From: Thiohalomonas sp.
Lineage (GTDB): Bacteria > Pseudomonadota > Gammaproteobacteria > GRL18
NCBI GenBank assembly: GCA_023864145.1
Contig: JAIVER010000020.1
Span: 1 to 11,433 of the forward strand
Direction: 5' to 3'
DNA: 11,433 nucleotides
The translations under genes were made by a program, and so were the position numbers. The notes beneath the pieces are model-generated. The model saw nothing but the letters and a program-made list of their open reading frames with translations. It did no database searches and was not told the origin of the DNA. Positions 1 to 6,926 of the stretch are shown here, piece by piece. The first letter of the stretch is position 1, and every line of letters starts with the position of its first letter.

Positions 1-386
1 GCAGAATCATCACTGACCACTTTGGTCATGCCTAATAATCGTGAATTAACTTGATCACTCATTAGATTAGTGATGTGTGCATAGCGATTATATCCCGACA
101 AAATGGAAAGAAATAATGAGCCCAGTACATTCACTTTTTTAGGCGCATTATTGCTTCGATAATCTAAAGGACAATCGCTTACCTAGGGATCAAATCGACC
201 ACCTAATTTTAAAAACTGGATGAAAAAGGGTAATTGCCCCATGGGAGTGACTTTGCCATTGGAATCCCATTCAATATGTAATTTTCCAGCATAAGTGTCA
301 ACTTCTACTGCCTCATAAAGTGGATTTCTAGTCGTTAAAGCCTGATCACCCGTTGGGTGATCAGATTTGGGTGGCAAAACCATCAT
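1..386 (-). pseudogene. IS1380-family transposase, N-terminal part with in-frame stop
   Basis: Encodes the N-terminal part of a DDE transposase that would move the element by cutting and joining DNA. A start at ATG 384-386 or 381-383 is favoured because AAGGA lies at 391-395. A TTG at 402-404 is also in frame. The first 70 or so residues end in GGRFDP followed by TAG at 183-185. The same frame then continues without interruption to the window edge, with a stretch containing CPLDYRSNNAPKK, VLGSLFLSILSGYNRYAHI and LLGMTKVVSDDS. This is the conserved N-terminal pattern of IS1380 transposases as I remember it. Family members usually have Trp where the TAG is, so a TGG to TAG change is the simplest explanation. 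The catalytic DDE core lies outside the window. The copy is probably inactive, unless the stop is a sequencing error. Confidence 0.75.
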
Positions 387-445
387 TTCATCCTTGTTTT
401 TCAAATACTTGTGATTTTAGCCTATTTTCAACTGATTAAACTAGG
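1..445 (-). mobile_element. IS1380-type insertion sequence, 5' end only (runs off the left edge)
   Basis: The 5' end of an insertion sequence, identified from the transposase fragment it carries. About 40 bases upstream of the transposase start, the minus strand reads CCTAGTTTAATCAGT (starting at 445). This begins with CCTAG, as the terminal repeats of some IS1380 elements such as ISEcp1 do, so I place the outer end of the element near 445. The boundary is tentative: the opposite inverted repeat and any target duplication lie outside the window. A short inverted pair GCCTA/TAGGC (420-424 and 442-446) sits at the proposed end. Confidence 0.55.
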
Positions 446-459
446 CTTAATACAGTTTT

Positions 460-479
460 TCAGAATTTAAATATTCTGA
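460..479. repeat. Short inverted repeat next to the IS end
   Basis: TCAGAAT (460-466) and ATTCTGA (473-479) form seven-base arms around TTAAAT, just outside the proposed IS end. No T-run follows on either strand, so it is not an obvious terminator. It may be a chance AT-rich palindrome. Confidence 0.4.
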
Positions 480-496
480 GATTGAGGTCTGCCTAA

Positions 497-921
497 ATGT
501 AAAGAAAATTGCTTATTTTTGATCTGTCCCAAAAAAAGGAACCTGTTGCTTCTGAAAAAGCTAATCAAAAGGAAACCAATATTGCCATATTGGCTAAAAT
601 GCTGTTTCTTGCGAATCTTTTACTTATCCCGATAGTACCGTTTCTTGTGCTTTGGTATCTATTTAGAATAGTATGCACATAAACCTGACTCTGTTGCTTA
701 CAATCACCTCCGACAAACGTTAATTGCCAGTATTTTGCCGGTATTTTTATTGTTATTATCGTCTCTATTTTTTACTTCTTCAGCAGCACCAGTGCCGCTA
801 TAACCTGGACAATCATTATTACTTACCTGACCTGCGTGCATAGTGTTTTCGTTATGCTGGGTCTTTATGGATTGTCAAAAGCCATGGCAGGGCAAACAGT
901 AAAGTTTCCATTAATCGCTTA
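497..921 (+). pseudogene. Decayed small membrane-protein gene
   Basis: This is the only plus-strand gene-like signal in the gene-poor stretch 405-975. An ATG at 497 is followed at once by TAA (500-502). The same frame is then open to a TAA just after the residues YLFRIVCT, and reads a polar N-terminus followed by a hydrophobic segment, ILAKMLFLANLLLIPIVPF. A second frame, open across roughly 700-921, encodes two hydrophobic segments (around GIFIVIIVSIFYFF and WTIIITYLTC) and ends GLYGLSKAMAGQTVKFPLIA before TAG at 919-921. Together these resemble a protein of about 140 residues with three membrane segments. Its C-terminal small-residue/aromatic-Pro ending recalls DUF4870-like proteins. At least one frameshift plus the early stop argue that it is dead. 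The family assignment is weak; the evidence for former coding comes from the hydrophobic pattern in two consecutive frames. It ends convergently with the phosphatase gene, 54 bases away. Confidence 0.45.
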
Positions 922-975
922 GCAGCTGGAAAACAGACTCCTGGCATTTTTGTTTATAAAGAGCCAAACTAAATT

Positions 976-1773
976 TCAGTTTCTAATAAAATCAAGCCAT
1001 TTTTTTTGTAATAATTTATCTGTGCTTGCTATGATTTTTTTTGCATCTAGTGATTCTTCAAAAACCGGTTTTCTATCCATAGTGCAGGTTATACAACCGG
1101 ATTTTTCAGCGATTAATAAGCCTGCGGCATAGTCCCACAGCATTTGTTTACCATGCAGATAGATATGGCATCTGCCCATTGCCAGCCAGCACCAATCTAG
1201 AGCAACAGAACCAAAACTTCGCTGTGAACGGTATGGTGGATTGCTCACCAGTTTAATGGACAAGTCATTGGGTAGACGTTTAAAATCAACGATTGCCATA
1301 CATTCAGATAAATTTTCAGGTGCTTCTAAGCGAGAAATATCCTGACCATTTAACTTAGCACCCTCACCTTTTATCGCAGTAAAACATTCATCACGAACGG
1401 GATCATAAATCAAACCAAGCACAGTTTCACTACTGATTATTAATGCTAATGATATGGAAAAATAAGGTAATGTCGCAGCAAAATTACTGGTACCATCAAT
1501 AGGATCAAGACACCAGTAACCCGAATGGTTTTCTGTAAAAAAAGAATTAAGCTCAGCTTCACTTAGTTCTTCAGCAAAAAAAACATATTCAGGAAAATGA
1601 TTTGATAACTCTGATTTAATAGCATTTTGCACATCAATATCTGCCTGTGTAATTAACGAGCCGTCAGCTTTACTTTGTGCCTTTACTTTTGAGTAATACG
1701 GCAACAAAACAGTATTAGAAATATCTTTAACAATAGATTCTATTCTATTGATAATTAAGTTGTTTTTATTCAT
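976..1773 (-). CDS. Inositol-monophosphatase-family phosphatase
   Basis: A 265-residue member of the metal-dependent IMPase/CysQ/SuhB superfamily, which removes phosphate from small substrates such as inositol phosphate or 3'-phosphoadenosine 5'-phosphate. The metal-binding motifs are all visible: the EE pair at residues 68-69 (FAEEL), DPIDGTSNF at 90-98 with Asp90 and Asp93, RSFGSVALD at 186-193, and WD at 213-214 followed by AAGLLIAEKSG. Length is normal for the family and no signal peptide is seen, so it should be cytoplasmic. The start is the ATG at 1771-1773, 15 bases after the stop of the unknown gene upstream, without a clear Shine-Dalgarno sequence. That spacing suggests co-transcription. 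The motifs do not tell me whether the substrate is inositol phosphate, PAP or something else, so I give no gene symbol. It is the last gene of the minus-strand series. Confidence 0.88.
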   Translation of the reverse strand: MNKNNLIINRIESIVKDISNTVLLPYYSKVKAQSKADGSLITQADIDVQNAIKSELSNHFPEYVFFAEELSEAELNSFFTENHSGYWCLDPIDGTSNFAATLPYFSISLALIISSETVLGLIYDPVRDECFTAIKGEGAKLNGQDISRLEAPENLSECMAIVDFKRLPNDLSIKLVSNPPYRSQRSFGSVALDWCWLAMGRCHIYLHGKQMLWDYAAGLLIAEKSGCITCTMDRKPVFEESLDAKKIIASTDKLLQKKWLDFIRN

Positions 1774-1788
1774 AATTTATAGATTACA

Positions 1789-2343
1789 TTATTGGTAAGT
1801 ATTGTTAAAGAAATAGCTGATATCATTCATAGCCTGATATTTTTCAATATTAATGTTGGCTTTTTTAAAGTCCAGAACATCAGGATAGCCACTAGCTTGT
1901 TCTGCTTTTTGTTTAGCATCTTCACTCCAGTTAATAAGCCAATGAGCAATTTCTGGAATATTATTACGTTCAATGAGTTCTGTCGCATTGGTTAATATCG
2001 GGTAAAAACCATTACGTGATAATGAGTTATAAACATTAACTAACAAAGTTATATTATGCTGCAGCAAACCCTGTTGTAATTGCAGCGTTTTTTCATGCAT
2101 TAATTGTTCACGGGTTTTAGCCGAATGTGATTTTAAGCAATCCTGGATATTTTGATAATTATCACTGCCTTGAGAATCACTGGAGAAGGTACTGACAAAG
2201 GCTTCCAAAACATTGAGTGGCTCATGTATATTGGCAGTATTTCTTGAACGGGAAATAATTTTTTTACAAAAAGCATCTAACTGCTTAGTATCAAGCTTCA
2301 AAGAAAGACTGGTATTGCTATAAGAAGAATTATCTGGATTCAT
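1789..2343 (-). CDS. Hypothetical protein, 184 residues
   Basis: I do not recognise this protein. It is hydrophilic with no signal peptide or membrane segment, so probably cytoplasmic. The first 20 or so residues are rich in Ser and Asn and look disordered. The rest is likely mostly helical, with a Gln/Leu/His-rich helix around residues 82-100 (HEKTLQLQQGLLQHN), followed by NVYNSLSRNGFYPILTNATELI and a Trp-containing segment HWLINWSEDAKQKAEQ. No catalytic motif or cysteine cluster is visible; there are only two Cys. It lies 60 bases after tyrA and 15 bases before the phosphatase gene on the same strand, so it probably belongs to the same transcript. The ATG at 2341-2343 has only a poor ribosome binding site. 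The uninterrupted length between two genes on the same strand, and the absence of a better frame, support it as a real gene. Confidence 0.65.
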   Translation of the reverse strand: MNPDNSSYSNTSLSLKLDTKQLDAFCKKIISRSRNTANIHEPLNVLEAFVSTFSSDSQGSDNYQNIQDCLKSHSAKTREQLMHEKTLQLQQGLLQHNITLLVNVYNSLSRNGFYPILTNATELIERNNIPEIAHWLINWSEDAKQKAEQASGYPDVLDFKKANINIEKYQAMNDISYFFNNTYQ

Positions 2344-2403
2344 TTTTATAAGTATTTAACAATAAAGAAAAAGGAATAAACTAAGGATTAATCACTACTT
2401 TTG

Positions 2404-3303
2404 TTAAGTATTTTTGTTGGCAATAAAATCATCTCTGCTGTGTTTTGCACGGCTAAAAGCCTTCCTTAAAAAGTCAGCGTCACCCTGTTGCAGAGCAGAG
2501 CGTAATTGATTCAGATCAGAGCAGAAATGGTCAAGCTGTTCCAGCAAAGCCTCTTTATTGGCCAGACAAATATCCTGCCACATCGCAGGATCACTGGAAG
2601 CTATTCGAGTAAAATCACGAAAGCCGCCTGCCGCATATTCAAAAATTTCCTGCTTTTCATCTAAAGTAGTTAAGGTATTAAGCAGTGAAAAAGCCAGTAA
2701 ATGAGGCAGATGGCTGGTGGCGGCCAAAACTAAATCGTGATGATGAGCATCCATCAACACAACTTTTGCACCTGCTGCTTCCCATAATTGACTCACCCTA
2801 TTTATAGCATCAGGATTTGTCTGTTTAAGCGGTGTCAAAATAACACGCTGCTCCTGATAAAGTGTTGCAGAAGAAGCTTCTACACCACTATTTTCAGTAC
2901 CCGCTATGGGATGTCCGGGTACAAAATTGACAGGAATTTCATTAAAAACAGCTTTGGCTGCTTCAATGAGACTGGACTTGGTACTGCCTCCATCGCTAAT
3001 AATAACACCTTCCTTCATGGTCTCTTTTATTTGCGATAGTACTGATTGAAAACTGCCCACAGGTGTTGCGATAAATATTAAATCGGCTGATTCAACGGCT
3101 TGTTTGATATCCTGAGAATAATCATCAATCACCCCAAGTTCAAGTGCTTTTTTAAGATTTGCAATATTACGCCCGCAACCGGTAATACGCTTCACTAAAC
3201 CTGCCTGTCTGACGGCTCGGGCAAATGAGCCGCCAATTAAGCCCACACCAATAATACATAAGTGCTCAATTTTTTTTACTGTGACTGTATTAGATGAGCT
3301 CAT
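2404..3303 (-). CDS. tyrA: Prephenate dehydrogenase
   Basis: Oxidatively decarboxylates prephenate to 4-hydroxyphenylpyruvate, the committed step of tyrosine synthesis, using NAD(P). The 299-residue protein has an N-terminal Rossmann fold with GVGLIGG at residues 19-25, DGGSTKS at 104-110, GHPIAG at 130-135 (the active-site His region), SHLPH at 197-201, and GGFRDFTRIA in the helical C-terminal domain near 226-235. It is the monofunctional type: there is no chorismate mutase domain, since that is fused to pheA here, and no C-terminal ACT domain. The ATG overlaps the hisC stop by one base (TGATG), which suggests translational coupling. Use of arogenate instead of prephenate cannot be excluded from sequence. 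In many gammaproteobacteria aroA follows directly; here it does not. Confidence 0.93.
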   Translation of the reverse strand: MSSSNTVTVKKIEHLCIIGVGLIGGSFARAVRQAGLVKRITGCGRNIANLKKALELGVIDDYSQDIKQAVESADLIFIATPVGSFQSVLSQIKETMKEGVIISDGGSTKSSLIEAAKAVFNEIPVNFVPGHPIAGTENSGVEASSATLYQEQRVILTPLKQTNPDAINRVSQLWEAAGAKVVLMDAHHHDLVLAATSHLPHLLAFSLLNTLTTLDEKQEIFEYAAGGFRDFTRIASSDPAMWQDICLANKEALLEQLDHFCSDLNQLRSALQQGDADFLRKAFSRAKHSRDDFIANKNT

Positions 3304-4460
3304 CAGGCTAGTACTTTTTTAAGCGCGTCTAAGACTCTGTGATTTTCATCCATCGTACCAATGGATATTCTCAGGTGTTCAGGCATTTGATAATTGGCAA
3401 CAGGTCGGGTAATAACACCTTCAAAGAGTAATTTTTCATAGAGCTGAGCACTGTCAACACCCGTTTGTGCACAGACAAAATTACCGGCAGATGGAATATA
3501 ATTCAAGCCAAGTGATTTAAAGCCGTCAGTGAGAAAAGCCATACCCTGCCAGTTCAATTCAACACCTTTTTGCAAATGATGAGCATCATCCAGAGCAATG
3601 GCCGCTAACTCAAGAGCAAAGGTATTATTATTAAATGGTTGTCTGACACGGTTTAACAGTTCTGCGATAGCACTGGAAGAAAGAGAATAACCCACTCTAA
3701 AACTAGCTAAACCATAGGCTTTTGAAAAAGTACGGGTAATAACCAGATTTTTAAAATCCGCCAATGATGAAATCAGTGAGTGATAACTTTCTAAAAAGCC
3801 CGATAGAGGGTGTGAAGCATATTCCTCATAAGCTTCATCAATAACTACGACAATATTTTGTGGAACTTTTTGTAAAAAAGAGCATAACTCTTTTTTAGAT
3901 AAACAGGTACCCGTTGGATTATTAGGATTGGCAATAAAAATTAAGCGGGTTTTATCACTGATTGCCGCCAGCATAGCATCCAGATCATGGCCCCAGTCAA
4001 CAGCCTGAGTGATCACTGCAGTAGCACCCACTGCCTGTGTGGCGATGGGATAAACTGCAAAAGCATATTGTGAAAAAATGACTTCATGGTTGGTACCGGC
4101 AAAGGTTCTGGCCAGCATATCCAAAATATCATTAGAACCATTACCCAGCGTAATTTGTTCCATTGATAAATAAGAAACTATTGGTGAAAGTTTATCAAGC
4201 AGTTTCTTTTTTAACACAAAGCCATTACCGTCAGGATAACGGGATAATTCCTGAGGGTTTTGTAATAAAGAAGTTAAGTGGCTAATGACATGAGGACTTG
4301 GACCTAGTGGATTTTCATTAGAAGCAACCTTTACAGCATTTTTAACACCATATTCACGTTCTAACTCATCAACAGGCTTACCCGGAATATAAGGATGCAA
4401 CCTGGCGACATTTGCTACTCCTTGTGGACTCTTTGTTTTTAAAAGAACAGTTTCTGGCAT
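3303..4460 (-). CDS. hisC: Histidinol-phosphate aminotransferase family protein, aromatic-operon copy
   Basis: A PLP-dependent class I/II aminotransferase of 385 residues. The diagnostic pieces are SNENPLGPSP at 47-56, ANPNNPTGT at 177-185, the IDEAYEEY stretch at 207-214 with the pyridine-binding Asp, TFSKAYGLASFRVGY at 244-258 with the Schiff-base Lys247, and LRISIGT at 363-369 with the carboxylate-binding Arg. It is classed with histidinol-phosphate aminotransferases, but its place between pheA and tyrA suggests that it also, or mainly, transaminates phenylpyruvate and 4-hydroxyphenylpyruvate, as proposed for the second hisC of other bacteria. That role is inferred from position. Its ATG overlaps the pheA stop by one base (TAATG) and AAAGG lies just upstream within pheA, so translation is probably coupled. 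No damage is seen. Confidence 0.92.
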   Translation of the reverse strand: MPETVLLKTKSPQGVANVARLHPYIPGKPVDELEREYGVKNAVKVASNENPLGPSPHVISHLTSLLQNPQELSRYPDGNGFVLKKKLLDKLSPIVSYLSMEQITLGNGSNDILDMLARTFAGTNHEVIFSQYAFAVYPIATQAVGATAVITQAVDWGHDLDAMLAAISDKTRLIFIANPNNPTGTCLSKKELCSFLQKVPQNIVVVIDEAYEEYASHPLSGFLESYHSLISSLADFKNLVITRTFSKAYGLASFRVGYSLSSSAIAELLNRVRQPFNNNTFALELAAIALDDAHHLQKGVELNWQGMAFLTDGFKSLGLNYIPSAGNFVCAQTGVDSAQLYEKLLFEGVITRPVANYQMPEHLRISIGTMDENHRVLDALKKVLA

Positions 4461-5581
4461 TACAAAACAGCCTTTGGATAAGAACCCAGTATTTTCATAA
4501 TACGTGACTGCTGTTTAATTTCCTCAAGCGCCGCAGCAACAGCAGGTTCAGAAATATGACCATCAATATCAATAAAAAATAAATACTGCCATAAACCGCT
4601 TTTTGAAGGCCTGGATTCAATACGAGTCATAGACAAACCATTTTCGGCCAATGGTTTAAGTAAATTATGTAATGCACCGGATTTATTGGCAGAAGCAACT
4701 ATAATTGATGTTTTATCAATACTGCCAGCAGCTAAGTCATCAACTTTACCCGCACTGGAGGGAGCAACATCCTGTTTACCCAGAATAATAAAACGAGTGG
4801 TATTATCAGGTTCATCTTCAATTTTTTCAGCCAGAAGTTCAAGCTGGTATATTTGTGTAGCCGCATTACTGGCAATGGCAGCCGCTCCTTCTTCTTGTGA
4901 GGCCAGACGTGCTGCTTCAGCATTACTATTCACTGGAATGCGCTTAACACCGGGCAAACGACAGTCCAGCCATTCGCGACATTGAGCTAAAGATTGCTGA
5001 TGAGAATAGATTTTTTTAATGTTGGATAGTGATTTATTATTGGCCATTAAATATTGATGAATTCTCAGTGAGACTTCGCCACAGATCTTTAATGGTGATT
5101 CAATTAATATATCAAGAGTATGACTAATCACCCCTTCGGTGGAATTCTCAACCGGTACAACACCATAGTGACAGGAATCAGCATCAACTTCACGAAACAC
5201 TTCATCAATACTGGCAAAAGGAATTGTTTTTACCGAATGTCCAAAATGTTTTAAAGCGGCTGCTTGAGTAAATGTACCTTCAGGCCCCAAAAACGCAATT
5301 TTCATTGGCAGCTCTAAGGCCAGAGAGGCAGACATAATTTCACGAAAAAGCCGAGCCATTTCTTCATTACTGATAGGGCCTTGATTACGATCCATTACTT
5401 TACGCAAAACAGATGCTTCACGTTCAGGACGATAAAACGTGATATTTTCGCCATCTTTAACATCAGCCAGTTTAACAACAGCTACTTTTTTTGCACAGGC
5501 AGCACGCTGGTTCAGCAATAATTGAATCTGCTGATCAAGATCATCGATTTGATGACGTATTTTTATGAGATCCTCACTCAA
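4460..5581 (-). CDS. pheA: Bifunctional chorismate mutase / prephenate dehydratase (P-protein)
   Basis: Converts chorismate to prephenate and then to phenylpyruvate. The 373 residues contain three parts. Residues 1-90 are an AroQ chorismate mutase domain, with LIKIRHQIDDLDQQI at the start and the FYRPERE motif near 49-55. Residues 93-270 are the prephenate dehydratase domain, with GPEGTF at 99-104, VPVENSTEGVISHT at 142-155, HQQSLAQC at 194-201 and the catalytic TTRF at 261-264. From about 290 there is an ACT domain, with GALH at 302-305 and ESRPSKSGLWQY at 322-333, the usual site of feedback inhibition by phenylalanine. The start is unusual. The only frame-compatible start that keeps the mutase helix is TTG at 5579-5581, because an in-frame TAG lies three codons upstream. 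AGGA sits about 10 bases away. Confidence 0.94.
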   Translation of the reverse strand: MSEDLIKIRHQIDDLDQQIQLLLNQRAACAKKVAVVKLADVKDGENITFYRPEREASVLRKVMDRNQGPISNEEMARLFREIMSASLALELPMKIAFLGPEGTFTQAAALKHFGHSVKTIPFASIDEVFREVDADSCHYGVVPVENSTEGVISHTLDILIESPLKICGEVSLRIHQYLMANNKSLSNIKKIYSHQQSLAQCREWLDCRLPGVKRIPVNSNAEAARLASQEEGAAAIASNAATQIYQLELLAEKIEDEPDNTTRFIILGKQDVAPSSAGKVDDLAAGSIDKTSIIVASANKSGALHNLLKPLAENGLSMTRIESRPSKSGLWQYLFFIDIDGHISEPAVAAALEEIKQQSRIMKILGSYPKAVL

Positions 5582-5637
5582 GGCCTTCTATCCTACTCAC
5601 GTTTTTTTAAAAATGTTTGTAATAATTTGTGCTAAAC

Positions 5638-6813
5638 TTATGATAAAACTCTAACATCAAGAACACCATCAATCGCTTCAAGGGTGTCAACAATATCTGC
5701 AGAAACTGTGCCGTTCACATCAACAATAGTGTATGCCAGATCATCTTTTGACTTATTGACCATATCAGCAATATTTAAATTAGCTTCAGCAAGCAATGAA
5801 GATATTTGTCCCAGCATATTAGGTACGTTAGTATTAGCAATAGTAATACGATGACAACCTGCAGCTTTAGGCATATTCACTTCAGGAAAGTTGACAGATA
5901 ATTTAATGTTGCCATTTTCTAAATATTCACGAACATTTTTAGAAACAATAATGGCACAATTATCTTCAGCATCCTGAGTTGAAGCTCCTAAGTGAGGCAA
6001 GGTCACTACATTAGGTACATCTTTAAGCGTGTTATTAGCAAAGTCATTAATGTAACCATAGACATGACCGGATTTTAAACCTTCTGCCATTGCTTCATCA
6101 TCAATAATACCACCACGGGCAAAGTTAAGAATAGTGGCATCTTTCTTTAATAACTTAATACGCTCAGAATTCAACATATTACGTGTCACATCAATTAATG
6201 GCACATGAAAGGTAAGAAAATCAACTTTAGGCAGCATAGCATCAAAACTGGCAGCCTGCTCTACACTGGAAGAAATCATCCAGGCACCTTCAACAGTCAA
6301 ACCGGGATCAAAACCTATTACATTCATCCCCAGATCTTCAGCCACTTTAGCCACTGCACGACCAATAGCACCCAGACCAACAACACCTAATGTTTTGCCG
6401 GGTAATTCAAAACCACCAAAGTTTTTCTTACCGGCTTCAACAGCCTTGCTGATCTCTTCGTCCGTGCCGTCTTGTCCCTTGGTAAATTCCCATGCCGGAC
6501 CTATATGACGTGCAGACATTAACATACCAGCCAGTACTAACTCTTTTACTGCATTAGCATTAGCACCGGGTGCATTAAAGACAGGAATACCTTTAGCACT
6601 CATTTTATCGACAGGGATATTATTAACACCGGTTCCTGCACGACCTACAGCTTTTAAACTTTCCGGAATTTCCATATCATGCATTTTAAAAGAACGCAGT
6701 AAAATAGCATCCGGATGTTGAATTTCTGAGGCAATTTCGTAGCTTCCTCTTGGGAATTTCTCAAGACCTGCTACAGAGATATTGTTTAGTGTTAGGATTT
6801 TATTCATGGTCAT
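5638..6813 (-). CDS. serA: D-3-phosphoglycerate dehydrogenase, short ACT-domain type
   Basis: Oxidises 3-phosphoglycerate to 3-phosphohydroxypyruvate with NAD, the first step of serine synthesis. The 391 residues show the NAD-binding GLGAIG at 146-151 with FDP at 168-170 at the end of the second strand, the substrate-binding NNIPVDK near 64-70, the catalytic Arg233 in NFARGGI, and His274 in LPHLGAST. A C-terminal ACT domain from about 320 probably mediates serine control. The protein lacks the extra domain of the long form. The Glu of the usual Arg-Glu-His set has no clear counterpart: YINDFANNTLKD stands where VFPTEP-like sequence is expected. This seems normal for this SerA subgroup. The start is the ATG at 6811-6813, with GGAA five bases upstream; an ATG two codons later is less well placed. 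It lies 113 bases after serC and 56 before pheA. Confidence 0.92.
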   Translation of the reverse strand: MTMNKILTLNNISVAGLEKFPRGSYEIASEIQHPDAILLRSFKMHDMEIPESLKAVGRAGTGVNNIPVDKMSAKGIPVFNAPGANANAVKELVLAGMLMSARHIGPAWEFTKGQDGTDEEISKAVEAGKKNFGGFELPGKTLGVVGLGAIGRAVAKVAEDLGMNVIGFDPGLTVEGAWMISSSVEQAASFDAMLPKVDFLTFHVPLIDVTRNMLNSERIKLLKKDATILNFARGGIIDDEAMAEGLKSGHVYGYINDFANNTLKDVPNVVTLPHLGASTQDAEDNCAIIVSKNVREYLENGNIKLSVNFPEVNMPKAAGCHRITIANTNVPNMLGQISSLLAEANLNIADMVNKSKDDLAYTIVDVNGTVSADIVDTLEAIDGVLDVRVLS

Positions 6814-6824
6814 TAATTTCCATC

Positions 6825-6861
6825 GCTATAGGGATTTAGGGATTGCTATAATGCCAATCCC
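6825..6861. repeat. Compact repeat cluster between serC and serA
   Basis: In the 113-base serC-serA gap the plus strand holds GCTATA (6825-6830), TAGGGATT twice in tandem (6829-6836 and 6837-6844) and a second GCTATA (6845-6850). The second GGGATTG (6839-6845) also pairs with CAATCCC (6855-6861) across a nine-base loop. Such a symmetrical cluster 12-48 bases upstream of the serA start could be an operator or an RNA structure controlling serA, but no known regulator site is recognised. Confidence 0.45.
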
Positions 6862-6926
6862 CTCTCAATTTTTTGAACTGCTACTGATAAAAGAAGCCAA
6901 AGAAGCAGAGTATTAAAGAGGTAATA

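Noticed and set aside
183..185. Stop-codon readthrough or recoding in the transposase
   Set aside because: No stimulatory element is visible, and a simple Trp-to-stop mutation explains it better.
405..975. Search for an RNA gene, CRISPR array or toxin-antitoxin pair in the gene-poor stretch
   Set aside because: No tRNA-like cloverleaf, spaced repeats or intact small gene pair was seen. Only the membrane-protein relic and a short inverted repeat could be supported.
4686..4985. Plus-strand open frame of 99 codons inside pheA
   Set aside because: It is Ala/Ser-rich antisense of a conserved gene, without a recognisable motif; the minus strand carries the dehydratase motifs.
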